NCBI GenBank assembly: GCA_026400835.1
Contig: JAPLOA010000086.1
Coordinates: forward strand, 1-64,000
Reading direction: 5' to 3'
Origin: Planctomycetales bacterium
Lineage (GTDB): Bacteria > Planctomycetota > Planctomycetia > Planctomycetales > Planctomycetaceae
DNA: 64,000 nt
The position numbers and the translations under genes were made by a program. Positions 52,289 through 62,639 of this stretch are shown in pieces. The notes beneath the pieces were generated by a model, which had not been told where the DNA came from, ran no database searches, and worked only from the letters and a program-made list of their open reading frames with translations. The stretch's first letter is position 1; every line of letters begins with the position of its first letter.

Positions 52289-54580
52289 ATGCTGAAATCT
52301 GTTTTTGACCAGGCGATGGTTTGGACCGTGGACCACCGCAGGGCGACCGCTTTGGCGGTGCTGATCATTACACTTTTTGCGATCCTCGGATACGTACGCC
52401 CGCAGTCCGTGCGAGAACTCTTCGTTTCGCCAGGCAAAGAGAAAGCTGCCGCAAAGCAGTCAAACGAAGAAGCTTTCCGCGCTGTGCCGGACGTTGATCC
52501 AGTGAGTCTTTCCGAGTCGGACGCCGTGATGGTCGTCAAGTCGACATCGTTTTTTACTCCGCAAGGGGCGAAGGCGATGAGACATGTCGTGAGCACGCTG
52601 GAGGAGCTGGACTACGTCGACCGCATCCTGTGGATGGATCGAGTTCCCATGCTGAATATTTTCGGTCTTTCGGAGCCCCTGTTTCCTCGCTCAGAGGCCT
52701 CTGCCGAAAGATTCGAAGCTGCCAAAGTCAAGGCCATGCAACATCCGCTGGTGGGCGGACATCTGGTTTCTGAAGACGGCCAGACCATGTTGCTGCTGAT
52801 CACCTTCGACTGGGACTTTGTGAGAAGTGACGAACAATGCACGACGGAATTGCGAGCTGTGGCCGAAAAGGCGGCCGCTGAATTCCCGGACGTGAATGTC
52901 AGCTTCATGGTGACCGGAGATACTCCTGCCCGCATTACTTACATGAAAGCTCATGAAGCCAATCAGGTGAAGTATCAGCTCATTGGGTACGGTGTCATCG
53001 CTGTGATGGCCGTTGTGCTGTTTCGAGGATTCCGCGCGGTGCTGATCGTGTCGCTGGCCCCCGCGATTGGTGTCTTCTGGACAATGGGGTTTCTGAGCTT
53101 CTTTCAATTGGAAGACAATCCGTTCAATGATGTCATTCTGCCTGTTTTGATCAGTCTCGTGGGCTTAACCGACGGAGTGCATCTGACTGTTCAAATTCGC
53201 AAAATGCGAGCGGCTGGATTGACCGAACGGCTGGCCGCCCGAACCGCTTTGCATGAAGTCGGCTACGCCTGCATGTTGACGTCGTTAACGACTGCGATTG
53301 GATTTGGATCGTTGTCGCTGGCGGATAATGTCTGGGTGAAAGACTTCGGCTGGTGCAGCGTCATCGGCGTAACACTGACATTCATTGCCGTTGTGGCCAT
53401 CGTGCCGCTGGTCTGTTCAACTCGCCTGGGCCGCAATATTCATCTGGGACATGAAAAGAGCCTGATCGATCGCAATCTGACTCGAATTGGAGCCCTGGTT
53501 GAGCTGGTCCTGCGAGCTCCAAAGCTGATTACCACTTTCAGCATCGCAGCGACAGTAATCCTTTTAGGGATATCACTGACTCTTCGTCCCGATCAACGCC
53601 GAGCCAATGCTTTGCCGGAGAAAAGCGAAGCCTATCTGGCGATGATGGAGATGGATAAAGCTTTGGGAGGACTGGAGTTCTCGGAAGTCGAGATCGAGTG
53701 GTCCGCGAAAGTTGTGGATGATTCTCCTGAAATTCTGAAGACCATTTCCGAAGTCGATGATCTGCTGAAATCAGAGCCGATGATTGGCTATCCATTGTCC
53801 ATTCGAAATCTCGTTGATTCTTTACCAGGCGAAGGGCCGGCTGAAGAACGCATGTCGATGATTGAATTGTTGCCGCCTCCTTTGAAGCGAGCGTTCTATA
53901 CTCCCGAGCGTCGTCGAGGCGTTGTGACGTTTCGAGTGCAGGACCTGGGGATCGCAAAGTTTGATCCGGTCTTCGAGCGAATTACGGAGGGACTCAAGAA
54001 GATCGAGTCGCGACATCCCGGGTTCACAATGAAGCTGAATGGAAGTGCCATCTGGCGTTGGAAAAATTTATACCAGATCGTGATTGACCTGACAGCGAGC
54101 CTCGGGTCGGCCGCCTTCATCATTTTTGGATCGCTCGCGTTAGCCTATAAATCTCTGCGAATTGGCTTGATCTCTATCGTGCCGAATATTTTTCCGCTGG
54201 CAGTGACCGGGACATGGCTGGTCTGGAGAAACGAGTCTCTGGAACTGACCAGTGTCTGCGCATTCACTGTCTGCATGGGAATTGTCGTTGACGACACAAT
54301 TCACTTTCTGAGTCGATTCGACGAAGAACGTCGCACGGCGAAGAATCGTCACGAAGCAATCCGTAAAGCCTTTGGCAACGTGGGTGTCGCCATGGTGATG
54401 ACGACAGCGGTGTTGGTAGCGGGCTTTGGAACAGTGGCTTTCAGTGACTCACGTGATCACCATATCTTCGCGTCCATGGGAGCCATCACGATCGCGGCAG
54501 CTTTGTTCGGTGATTTGGTTATGCTTCCCGCAATGCTCGCCTGCTTTGCTGATAAAACTGACGAAGAGAAACTGCAGTGA
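52289..54580 (+). CDS. MMPL/RND family exporter
   Basis: 763 residues, about 12 transmembrane helices in two blocks of six, the RND/MMPL arrangement. First block after a large periplasmic loop (about 40-210): YQLIGYGVIAVMAVVLFRGF, ILPVLISLVGLTDGVHLTVQ. Second block after another loop (about 420-590): VIDLTASLGSAAFIIFGSLA, CMGIVVDDTIHFLSRFDEER, with the acidic pair DD in the helix where proton-relay residues lie. Expected to export lipids, hopanoids or drugs using the proton gradient; substrate unknown. The downstream esterase starts (GTG) within its stop, suggesting a coupled lipid-processing step. Confidence 0.93.
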   Translation: MLKSVFDQAMVWTVDHRRATALAVLIITLFAILGYVRPQSVRELFVSPGKEKAAAKQSNEEAFRAVPDVDPVSLSESDAVMVVKSTSFFTPQGAKAMRHVVSTLEELDYVDRILWMDRVPMLNIFGLSEPLFPRSEASAERFEAAKVKAMQHPLVGGHLVSEDGQTMLLLITFDWDFVRSDEQCTTELRAVAEKAAAEFPDVNVSFMVTGDTPARITYMKAHEANQVKYQLIGYGVIAVMAVVLFRGFRAVLIVSLAPAIGVFWTMGFLSFFQLEDNPFNDVILPVLISLVGLTDGVHLTVQIRKMRAAGLTERLAARTALHEVGYACMLTSLTTAIGFGSLSLADNVWVKDFGWCSVIGVTLTFIAVVAIVPLVCSTRLGRNIHLGHEKSLIDRNLTRIGALVELVLRAPKLITTFSIAATVILLGISLTLRPDQRRANALPEKSEAYLAMMEMDKALGGLEFSEVEIEWSAKVVDDSPEILKTISEVDDLLKSEPMIGYPLSIRNLVDSLPGEGPAEERMSMIELLPPPLKRAFYTPERRRGVVTFRVQDLGIAKFDPVFERITEGLKKIESRHPGFTMKLNGSAIWRWKNLYQIVIDLTASLGSAAFIIFGSLALAYKSLRIGLISIVPNIFPLAVTGTWLVWRNESLELTSVCAFTVCMGIVVDDTIHFLSRFDEERRTAKNRHEAIRKAFGNVGVAMVMTTAVLVAGFGTVAFSDSRDHHIFASMGAITIAAALFGDLVMLPAMLACFADKTDEEKLQ

Positions 54581-55494
54581 CACGCTGGAAGATTCGTATG
54601 AGACGTCTGCTGTTCTGGGTTGGCTTGCTGTTGACGATTGTCGGTGGCGTAATAGGCTCGACCTATTGGTGGTGGTTTCACGCGCCGTATTCGCTGACTC
54701 CCGGTATTGTCTACGGCCAACGCGATGACAAGCCGCTGGTGATGGATGTGTTCCAGCCGCCGAATCACAACGGCGCGGGTGTCATCCTGATGGTGAGTGG
54801 TGGCTGGAAGTCCGGGCCGGGGTCCATCAGACCTTTCCTGTTTGCTCCGTTCCTGCGACGAGGATACACGGTCTTTGCCGTGCAGCACATTTCTCAACCG
54901 GAATGCCTGATTGGTGAGATCGTTGACGATGTGCTGCGATCCATGCGATTCATCCGGCATCATGCGGCCGATTACAAGGTCAACCCGGATCAACTGGGAG
55001 TCATCGGCGGCAGTTCCGGCGGACATCTTTCACTGATGCTGGGAACTCGCGGAGGTGCCGGCGATCCTCTCGCCGCTGATGAGATCGATCGTGAATCCAG
55101 TGCCGTGCAGTGCGTGGCTTGTTTTTATCCTCCGACAGATTTGCTGAATCTCGGAACATCGACAGAGAATCCCGGCGATGGCGGGCCACCAAAGAGTTTT
55201 CGCAAAGGGTTCGGTCCAAAAGCAGAAGCGATGGACACCTGGAAAGAACTGGGACGTGATCTGTCACCGATCTATCACATCACTCCGCAAATGCCGCCCA
55301 CGATGATTGTGCATGGCGATGCCGACACACTGGTCACAATAGATCAGTCCGAGCGTTTTATTGCAAAAGCCGAAGAACTGGGTTGCAAAGTCCGCTTCGA
55401 AGTTCGCCCCGGGAAAAGTCACGGCTGGCCGACGATGTTTCTCGATATCGTGCGTTTCGCAGATTGGTTCGATGAACATCTGAAGCCGCAATAA
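54577..55494 (+). CDS. Alpha/beta hydrolase (esterase type)
   Basis: 305 residues. Start is GTG at 54577, overlapping the exporter's stop by four bases; ATG at 54598 is an alternative. An N-terminal membrane anchor (LLFWVGLLLTIVGGVIG) is followed by an alpha/beta hydrolase core with the nucleophile elbow GGSSGGH (Ser147), the acid in VHGDADTLV and the histidine in KSHGWPTMF. Oxyanion text ILMVSGGWKSG. Probably acts at the periplasmic face on an ester, perhaps one moved by the coupled exporter; substrate unknown. Confidence 0.92.
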   Translation: MTRWKIRMRRLLFWVGLLLTIVGGVIGSTYWWWFHAPYSLTPGIVYGQRDDKPLVMDVFQPPNHNGAGVILMVSGGWKSGPGSIRPFLFAPFLRRGYTVFAVQHISQPECLIGEIVDDVLRSMRFIRHHAADYKVNPDQLGVIGGSSGGHLSLMLGTRGGAGDPLAADEIDRESSAVQCVACFYPPTDLLNLGTSTENPGDGGPPKSFRKGFGPKAEAMDTWKELGRDLSPIYHITPQMPPTMIVHGDADTLVTIDQSERFIAKAEELGCKVRFEVRPGKSHGWPTMFLDIVRFADWFDEHLKPQ

Positions 55495-55890
55495 GAAAGC
55501 GATGCTCGTCCCACTCGCCAGATTTAGACTGTTGATTTAATCCTAACCCGAAGCGTCAGTTTTGAAGTTGCGCGTTTCGGCGCTGAGGTTGTTCACTTGC
55601 TGAGAAACACTGGGATTTATCACAACCCGAAGCGTCAGCGAGGGATTTACGGCAACCCTGCGCAAAACGCAAAAGCACAATCCCTCACTTACGTTTCGGG
55701 TTGGGATGACCACAAACGCGCAACTTCAAAACTGACGCGTCGGGTTGGGATAGTCACAAATGCGCAACTTCAAAAAGCGTCAGCGGGGGATTTTGCACGC
55801 AAAACACCGGTAAATTGATGCCTCACTGACGTTTCGGATTGTGAAAGCCCCATTCACTCGGCCAGCAAACCGATCGTCACCCGGCGACGG
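55495..55890. repeat. Dispersed palindromic repeat block (copy 3)
   Basis: From about 55545 to 55850. Bases 55551-55647 match 13271-13367 with two mismatches. It contains several copies of cgcaacttcaaaa with tgacgcgtcgggttgggat, and hairpin arms aacccgaagcgtcagcgagg / ccctcacttacgtttcgggtt. The open frame at 55597-55818 translates to the NPKRQRGI peptide and is not a gene. Lies between the convergent esterase and UbiB genes. Confidence 0.85.
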
Positions 55891-57582
55891 CTATTTCCGT
55901 CGTCGGATCCACCGAATGGGCAACGTCACGGCCAGCACAGTGGCAATGATGATTCCGGCAATGCCAAAACCGCGAAGGATGGAGTAGCCTTCAGTATTTC
56001 GCTCTGCAAGAATCAGCACTGACGATCCCACCATCAGCCCGGTGATCACGAGCCCGATTGCGATGGTGCCGCTGGCATGTTCCAGAGTATCGTCGTTCAG
56101 GCGATCGATACCGTGATGCCGCAGATTCACGCTGAACTCCCGACGCCGAAGCTGATCCAGCACATCGCGTACTTCGTCCGGCATATCTTCCAGAAGGGAA
56201 AGATATCGCTGCGCAGTGGTGAGTATCCGATCCTGAGCCGCCTTGAAACCGTAGCGGTCGCGGATCAGCTTTTCCAGTTGAGGCCTTCCATGGGAAATCA
56301 GATCGAACTGCGGATCAATTTCCTTTGCAACTCCCTGAATTGTCGACAACGCCTTGATCAGAAACACAAGATCGGCCGGACATTGAATCCGATAGCGACG
56401 CAGCAGAGCGAAGAATTCCTCCAGCAGTCCGGCCATATCGAGCGAATCAATTGTGCCCCGTTCGAAGCGAGCCATGAAGCTCCAGGCATCCCGCCGAAAC
56501 GCCCGATCGAACTTCAGCGACGTTTCCGCACTGCATAAGGCCATTGTCGCTTCAATGACGCTGTCGAGATCCGAATTGATGACCGACATCACCAGCGTGG
56601 CAAGATCCTGCATGGTCTGGCGATCAATTCGCCCGGTCATGCCGCAGTCGATGAAACAGATGCTGCCATCAGGCATCGCAAAGATGTTGCCCGGATGAGG
56701 ATCGGCGTGAAAAAAACCGAACTCCAGGCACTGCCGAAAAACAGCCTCCGCACCTTTGGCAACAATGTTCCTGCGCTGCTCGGGCGTCATTGCCGCAAAG
56801 TTCGTCTCGGACAGCGCTGTCCCCGGCACATGTTCCAGCGTCAGAATCCTGCGGGTACTCGACTGCCAGTACACATCTGGAAAGTGAATCTTCGGATCAT
56901 CGGAAAAATTCCTGCGGAACCGATCCGTCGACCGACCTTCATGCAGCAGGTCCACTTCCCGCGTTAGCTCCTGCTGAAACTCACGCACTGTTTCCACTGG
57001 GCTGTAACCCAGTTCGCGAAATCGATTCTCCGTCAGGCGAGCCAGCTCCATCAGGATGTCCATGTCGGACTCGATGGTCTCTTCGATACCCGGCCGCAAA
57101 ATCTTCAGCACGACGCTGGTACCATCAGCCAGTACGGCAGAATGCACTTGCGCAATCGACGCGGCGGCCAGCGGTGTTTCTTCGATGGACCGGAACAGGG
57201 TCGTCAGACGATCGCCGTACTCTTCGTCCAGCCGCTTCTTAATGTCCGGATAGGGGACCAGCGGACAATTCGAACGCAGGCGACGCAGCTCGTCGGCCAG
57301 TTCGGGCGGAACAAGGTCCGGACGAGTACTCAGGACCTGGCCCAGTTTGATAAACGTGCCACCCAATTCTTCAAGTGCGTCACGCACGCGTACTTCAACC
57401 GGAGTAGAAGCAGACGCATCGAATTTGGAACGCAGCAGGATTTCCTGTCCACGTTCGATCATACGCTCGATACCGGTGTCAGACAGGATCTGTCGAAATC
57501 CATGCTTCGCCAGGACCGCAATCACCTCGGCCGCGCGACGAGTATTCCGGATGCCGCGACGAATCCCAATGGGATCACTCAC
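55891..57582 (-). CDS. UbiB/AarF/ABC1-type atypical kinase
   Basis: 563 residues, GTG start at 57582 overlapping the upstream stop. UbiB-family landmarks: the KxGQ motif at residues 79-82 (TFIKLGQVLSTRPDLVPPEL), the A-rich nucleotide loop AAASIAQVHSAVLADG, the catalytic text FGFFHADPHPGNIFAMPDG and FIDCGMTGRI. Two C-terminal membrane helices (TIAIGLVITGLMVGSSVLIL, GIAGIIIATVLAVTLPI). Members support ubiquinone or other isoprenoid-lipid synthesis as ATPases; which quinone pathway is served here is not shown. Tightly coupled to the helical protein upstream. Confidence 0.95.
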   Translation of the reverse strand: MSDPIGIRRGIRNTRRAAEVIAVLAKHGFRQILSDTGIERMIERGQEILLRSKFDASASTPVEVRVRDALEELGGTFIKLGQVLSTRPDLVPPELADELRRLRSNCPLVPYPDIKKRLDEEYGDRLTTLFRSIEETPLAAASIAQVHSAVLADGTSVVLKILRPGIEETIESDMDILMELARLTENRFRELGYSPVETVREFQQELTREVDLLHEGRSTDRFRRNFSDDPKIHFPDVYWQSSTRRILTLEHVPGTALSETNFAAMTPEQRRNIVAKGAEAVFRQCLEFGFFHADPHPGNIFAMPDGSICFIDCGMTGRIDRQTMQDLATLVMSVINSDLDSVIEATMALCSAETSLKFDRAFRRDAWSFMARFERGTIDSLDMAGLLEEFFALLRRYRIQCPADLVFLIKALSTIQGVAKEIDPQFDLISHGRPQLEKLIRDRYGFKAAQDRILTTAQRYLSLLEDMPDEVRDVLDQLRRREFSVNLRHHGIDRLNDDTLEHASGTIAIGLVITGLMVGSSVLILAERNTEGYSILRGFGIAGIIIATVLAVTLPIRWIRRRK

Positions 57583-58316
57583 GACGCCTGTTCCTTGTTC
57601 TCCGCTGCAGCTACTGTTGCTTCTGAAGATGAAGCCGTGGACTTTTGTCGCGATGGATCCAGTGCATCGGCCGCTCCGGCCAGAAGACCACTCATCGCTC
57701 CCAGCAGAGCTCCTGCCGTCAGTTGAGCGGTACGCAGAACAGTCTCCGCCGCCTCTCCGGCCGTCTGAACAGGATGCCCGGTGACAGCATCAACGGAAGA
57801 TTTCAGAACCGGAGTCACCGCCGCGGCTGATCGCTCCGCATGAGTTCTCAGTTCCTTTGCAGCCGTCCCGGCTTCCTCGGTCACGCGATTCGTAAAATAC
57901 TTGACAGTATCCATCAGGATATCGCTGATCCCGCTCAAATCCTTCTTTGCGCGATCCAGATCCTGACTGGCGAAACGCTGGCCGCGAGCTGTCGCTTCCT
58001 GAACTGCGTATTGCGTGGACTGAGCCACTATGGAAAGTCCTGACGTGACGCCATCAATCACATTGCGGAGCACACTCTCGGGATTGTCCGGAGCCGACCG
58101 CTTCACAATCTCCGTTGCGCTTTGCACAATTCCGCTGACGGCGGCGCGAGCAGAAGCGGTGGTTGCTTCGCTGCTGCGAAACAGACTGACAACCACATCA
58201 CGAACTCGATCGCGCACATCTTTGCCTGATTCAACGGCTTCCCGAATCGCTTCGGAAAGGGGCACGGAAGAATCCGGATTTGTTTCGTTCGGTACAGTGC
58301 CAGAAGATTCTGTCAT
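57579..58316 (-). CDS. Helical protein resembling DUF6781, coupled to UbiB
   Basis: 245 residues, almost all helical and Ala/Ser/Thr/Val-rich with repeated 'VRDRVRDVVVSLFRSSEA', 'AVSGIVQSATEIVKR', 'NVIDGVTSGLSIVAQSTQ' type amphipathic helices; a glycine/alanine stretch near 210 (GALLGAMSGLLAGAADAL) could be membrane-inserted. The pattern resembles DUF6781 (family memory, unverified). The stop overlaps the UbiB start by four bases. No catalytic motif. A membrane-associated scaffold or phasin-like protein for the kinase is conceivable. Confidence 0.78.
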   Translation of the reverse strand: MTESSGTVPNETNPDSSVPLSEAIREAVESGKDVRDRVRDVVVSLFRSSEATTASARAAVSGIVQSATEIVKRSAPDNPESVLRNVIDGVTSGLSIVAQSTQYAVQEATARGQRFASQDLDRAKKDLSGISDILMDTVKYFTNRVTEEAGTAAKELRTHAERSAAAVTPVLKSSVDAVTGHPVQTAGEAAETVLRTAQLTAGALLGAMSGLLAGAADALDPSRQKSTASSSEATVAAAENKEQAS

Positions 58317-58453
58317 GAGTCACTCTCTCACTGATTGTGTACTGAATGGAGCCAGGGAGTCCAGCGCCACTCCGATGAGATTCTACCCGTGGCCATCGCA
58401 ACAGGCAAATTAGAGTGTCCGGCTGGAAGACCAGACATCTGACATCTATGCCG

Positions 58454-60727
58454 TTACTTGATTGGCACCAGTTGCACTGCGTCGGCGTGAACATTCCCCT
58501 GAGCACCTTTCGTGAACAATTCCACGGTGCCTTTTGTTCCCGCACTGACGTCGATGAGGCCGATGGAATGGAAGCCGTTGTCTAATCCGGCAGGCTCGGT
58601 CATGTTGACCGTAGTCTCCTGTGACTTGCCGTTCACGGTCAGCTTGACACGCGCCGTTTTCGCGCGATTTTCATGGGGCAGCCACGCAATGCGAACATCG
58701 TAACGCCCGCTTTCGGACACTTCGAACGGAAACCTGATCGTGGCCACATCGCCGGATGCATAAACGTAACCGTATCCAACATAGCCCTTCAGTCCGGTGC
58801 CTTCAGTCCACGTTCCGACTTTTTCGGCGGCGCGGTCGTCGATAACGATTCCACCCAGCTTGGCGGCATTCAGGCCAGTTGGCGGTCCCATGGATCCAGC
58901 CAGTTCCATCGCGTCATCCGGAATCTGCACTTTGTCATAAACTGTCTCCCGGCGAGCTTTCCCGGGCAGCTTCAACAGATCCAGCAGTTCTGCCAGATAG
59001 CGATCATGGACTTCGCGAGGAGTACACTCGTTAAACACGCAAACGCTGGCAGCTCGTCCTACGACTTCACCCATCATGCCGCAGGTCTTCATCACGCGAG
59101 TCGTCCCGAGAGCTTCATGAGTGACGCTGATGTTGCGTCCGGCCATAAACAGGTTGTCGATATTGCGTGAGTAGAAGCAACGGTACGGAACCGGATACCC
59201 ATAATTGCGATCGATACGCTGGTCATGCACCGCAATGCTGATGAACGGATTGTCCGGAAACTTTTTGGCGTACTGATCCTTCGGATAGTGAAGATCGATC
59301 GACCAGGTGCTCGGCACGCATCCGTCGGCGAATTCCTTTTTCGAAACAACGTCATCCTGAGTCAGCACAAGATCGCCCATCAGCCGCCGTGATTCTCGCG
59401 GACCGCCGATGTAAGCCACCCAGGTGAGGATCGCCGTCTTGTGTTTATCGGCTCCGTCGCGATTCTTCATGGCATTGAACGCACCGAAGACCGCTCGCAG
59501 ATTCCAATCCCGGATGCCTTCTGAATCGCCGATGGCGTCTTTATCAAAGCCGCTCTCCCAGAACCATTGACCGTGGTGGTCGCGAGGGTACGGAAAGTCG
59601 TCCATCGTCAGATCTAATGCCCACGGAGTTTCCGGAAATGTTGCGGGCTCCTTGAGTTCATCCCAGGCCCACATGTTGCTCATTCCCATGCGGCCTTTTT
59701 CTTCCATCTCCCAGTCCGCATTGGCCAGATAACCAATTGTGCCGTGGCCCGTGCAATCGCTGAACAGTCGACCAAAGAATTCCGAATGCTCACTCGTGCG
59801 AGTGTTGAAAGCGGTAACTGACACGATATGGTTGTTCTCAGTCTTCACGGCGTAAGCGTGATGATTCAAAAACAGATCGATGTTCTTTTCAGCGCGAACG
59901 ACCTTCTCTTTCAGGTCGTCGCCAAACTCTTCGGCTCGACCTGGAGACTTTGTCGCTTTATCCGCGAACTCCTCGATGATCTCGCCGATGCGAGGAAACT
60001 TGCCGCGACGAATATTGCCCATCGCCCAGACTCGAACTTCACTGCTGCCGTTGCCGCCGAGCACCGGGCGATCCTGAATCAATGCGACCTTGCAGCCCAT
60101 ACGAGCTGCTGAGATCGCTGCTCCCATACCGGCGTAACCACCACCGACAACAACCAGATCGTAGCCCTCGCGTTTTGTTGGATCGGCATTCAGTCCAAGT
60201 TGTTCACGACGCCAGCCGGACAGCGGTTCTCTGTCGTTCGGCGGACCGTTCTTTGCAATTTCAGAGTCGGCCTTTGTAAAGAAGATCGCATCGCAACGAC
60301 CGTTGAAGCCTGTCAGGTCATGCAGAGCAATTGCGACGGTCTTCTGAGTAATCTCGACTGTGCCGCCATTCTGCCAGCCCCATTCCACGCCGGTTGTTCC
60401 CAATGTTTCGCTGAGCGGCTTGCCGTTGACCAGAACCTGAAATCGTCCCGGCTGCCCCTGGGCCTTCCAGCGAGCAACCCAGTCTCTGGTCCTGACGAAA
60501 ACTTTATAGGTGCCGGTTTCTGCGAACTCCACAGCGGTTGAAGCATCAAGCACCGGTTTGCCCAGCCCATGAGCCAGCATATACGGCGAACCCATCTCAC
60601 GGATGAACTGAGTATCCAGACTCCAGCCGCCGGGATTGTTGAAGCTCTCGGCTTCGACCAGAACATCGCCGGCGAATCCGGAGACTGTAGTGAGAACGAT
60701 GAACATTAATGTCATCAAAGAACGCAT
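58454..60727 (-). CDS. FAD-dependent oxidoreductase with N- and C-terminal carbohydrate-binding-like domains
   Basis: 757 residues. A signal peptide (MRSLMTLMFIVLTTVSGFAG) is followed by a beta-sandwich region (VLVEAESFNNPGGWSLDTQF ... KPVLDASTAVEFAETGTYKV), then the FAD-binding Rossmann motif at about 195 (LVVVGGGYAGMGAAISAARM) and the FAD-dependent text NLFMAGRNISVTHEALGTTR near 520. The C-terminal 130 residues form another beta domain (TEGTGLKGYVGYGYVYASGD). Family 'FAD-dependent oxidoreductase' of planctomycetes and Bacteroidetes, near sugar- or xanthan-degrading loci; substrate unknown. No partner gene nearby. Confidence 0.93.
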   Translation of the reverse strand: MRSLMTLMFIVLTTVSGFAGDVLVEAESFNNPGGWSLDTQFIREMGSPYMLAHGLGKPVLDASTAVEFAETGTYKVFVRTRDWVARWKAQGQPGRFQVLVNGKPLSETLGTTGVEWGWQNGGTVEITQKTVAIALHDLTGFNGRCDAIFFTKADSEIAKNGPPNDREPLSGWRREQLGLNADPTKREGYDLVVVGGGYAGMGAAISAARMGCKVALIQDRPVLGGNGSSEVRVWAMGNIRRGKFPRIGEIIEEFADKATKSPGRAEEFGDDLKEKVVRAEKNIDLFLNHHAYAVKTENNHIVSVTAFNTRTSEHSEFFGRLFSDCTGHGTIGYLANADWEMEEKGRMGMSNMWAWDELKEPATFPETPWALDLTMDDFPYPRDHHGQWFWESGFDKDAIGDSEGIRDWNLRAVFGAFNAMKNRDGADKHKTAILTWVAYIGGPRESRRLMGDLVLTQDDVVSKKEFADGCVPSTWSIDLHYPKDQYAKKFPDNPFISIAVHDQRIDRNYGYPVPYRCFYSRNIDNLFMAGRNISVTHEALGTTRVMKTCGMMGEVVGRAASVCVFNECTPREVHDRYLAELLDLLKLPGKARRETVYDKVQIPDDAMELAGSMGPPTGLNAAKLGGIVIDDRAAEKVGTWTEGTGLKGYVGYGYVYASGDVATIRFPFEVSESGRYDVRIAWLPHENRAKTARVKLTVNGKSQETTVNMTEPAGLDNGFHSIGLIDVSAGTKGTVELFTKGAQGNVHADAVQLVPIK

Positions 60728-61502
60728 ACAAAATTCCCCTGGGTGTAACCCGATTCAATGTGTAGTCACAACTTAGGCAGCGGCTGGCAAACAACCTACC
60801 AGTCAAGCGAGAGGCCGGTGTGAGCCGGTCAGTACTTTCGACTCAAGTTCATGTCAAAAGCTAAGGTATTTCTTTTCGACGCTCCTGCCTCAGTGTCGTC
60901 ACAACTCGACGTACCTTGAAGTCTGAGTCGTTGATTCGGTGCGATGGGCCGCATGAACTCGCCGGCCGTTAACGCATGATACCGAGCATCTCGAAAGATG
61001 CTCTAACGCGCAAAGCTCAGTTCAGCCTGTTGGCACAGAATTTTCAAGTTGAATAAATCGGTTGAGTATTTTCCGGCTGGAGACTCGGAGTGGTCATGGA
61101 TGGTTGGCTGGCAGGGGAATCGGCGGAAGTCATCCGAGTTGAGACGGTGAGCTCGCGCTTTGTGAACGTGTTGGGTCTCAGAGTGATCCTTGGCGTGTGG
61201 GCGACCCGACGAAAGGTCTGCTAATCGAACCCTGATGTCGCGGATGTGACCGACTACTGCCTGATGGCACCGACGACTGCGTTGATCGTTCCGAGACATT
61301 GCCGTGGCCCACGGCAAGAGAGATTCTGTGTGGTGGCGGTAGCAGCATCGGGCTGATCAAGCCCCGGCGGATGCCTTGCTCGGCGGTTGTCCCCTGTCAG
61401 ATAAGCGTCAGGCCCTCAATTTTCGAATTCTTCTCTGTTTGAGCCGGAACATCCGTTTTCTAAACGTAAGAACATGATATTTTTATGAAATAGCCATTGT
61501 TT
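60728..61502. other. Long gene-free region (upstream of DUF1559)
   Basis: About 780 bases with no credible coding frame. It ends in a terminator-like hairpin at 61503-61524. The last 150 bases before the DUF1559 gene are A/T-rich. An untranslated RNA or an upstream promoter is possible. Confidence 0.4.
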
Positions 61503-61524
61503 ACGGCATATCCGCCGTTTTTTT
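61503..61524 (+). terminator. Hairpin with T-run upstream of the DUF1559 gene
   Basis: acggc / gccgt stem with a six-base loop, followed by seven T. It lies 87 bases ahead of the DUF1559 start. Either it ends an unseen upstream transcript or acts as an attenuator for this gene. Short stem, so moderate confidence. Confidence 0.5.
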
Positions 61525-61610
61525 GTGTTCATGTTAAGTGCTTTGTTCACATTCAGGGAAAGTGTATTGGACGCCCTGAGTGCCTGTCTTTTTCTTTAGG
61601 GGGCTGAATT

Positions 61611-62579
61611 ATGAACCGACTTCGCCATCGTGGTTTCACGTTGATCGAATTGCTTGTGGTCATTGCGATCATTGCAATCCTGATCGCATTACTGCTTCCT
61701 GCGGTGCAACAGGCTCGCGAATCTGCCAGAAGGACACAGTGCAAGAACAACCTTAAGCAACTTGGGCTTGCGTTTCACAATTATCACGACACGTTCAAGA
61801 TGTTTCCCCCGGCGGCAACGATTGCTCGAAACAGTACTCCAGCGACCAATCGGATTATGGATCAGCCAGACGCCTGGGGATGGCCGCTCCGCCTGCTGCC
61901 CGGCATCGAGCAGGCCAATCTCTATAATCAGATCGGGGTGGGTACGACTGTTCGAACACCGCACACGGCCATGACGAATCTGATTGACTATTCGACGTCA
62001 AATCCAGGCAGTGTTGAAAAGCTGCTGACAACCACGATTCCAACATTCTTGTGCCCATCGGCATCAGGCCCGGTGCTCAATAAATATCAACAGAATCTTG
62101 GGACTTTGATGTATGCGTTAAATAGCCGTGTCGCAACGTATCCGGATGGTTCTGTGCCCTACTGCATGACTCTCAGCGACTTCGTGGATGGCACCACGAA
62201 TACAATCCTCGCTGGTGAAAAAGCGCTGATGGACAAACCGTTTCTGGCTATTGGAACTAACTGGGGGAACTACCGTCCCGCTGCTGCGGCCCGAATTCAG
62301 ATTATTCACCATGCTCGGCCGATGAATACGCCGTTCGATGGGACTCATGATCCTGCGACCAACACGTACATAGAGAACACTCCAAACCTGGTGACACGCT
62401 GCGTGATGGCTAGTGCTCATGTCGGAGGTGCTCAGGTTGTGCTTGCTGACGGGTCGGTCAAGTTCATCAGTGAGAACATTCAAAGTGACCCACAGGCGAA
62501 CAATGGAGTGCTGAGCGGCAATTTTATCTATCAGAACCTGTTCAATCTCAATGACCGAAACACCATTGGTGAATTCTGA
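61611..62579 (+). CDS. DUF1559 pseudopilin-like protein (copy 2)
   Basis: 322 residues: pilin leader [20 protein letters not shown], then [20 protein letters not shown] and [15 protein letters not shown], nearly the same as the other DUF1559 N-termini. C-terminal signature [20 protein letters not shown] and end IGEF. Good ribosome site (AGGGGG) and ATG at 61611. The next gene (a lipoprotein) begins 60 bases downstream, so an operon is likely. Confidence 0.95.
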   Translation: MNRLRHRGFTLIELLVVIAIIAILIALLLPAVQQARESARRTQCKNNLKQLGLAFHNYHDTFKMFPPAATIARNSTPATNRIMDQPDAWGWPLRLLPGIEQANLYNQIGVGTTVRTPHTAMTNLIDYSTSNPGSVEKLLTTTIPTFLCPSASGPVLNKYQQNLGTLMYALNSRVATYPDGSVPYCMTLSDFVDGTTNTILAGEKALMDKPFLAIGTNWGNYRPAAAARIQIIHHARPMNTPFDGTHDPATNTYIENTPNLVTRCVMASAHVGGAQVVLADGSVKFISENIQSDPQANNGVLSGNFIYQNLFNLNDRNTIGEF

Positions 62580-62639
62580 TGTTTGCGATCAGGGTGTGTT
62601 TGATAAAGCTGGTTAGGCCCATTTGCTGAGGACTTTTTT

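Noticed and set aside
55597-55818. Small open frame in the third repeat block
   Set aside because: Repeat-derived as above.
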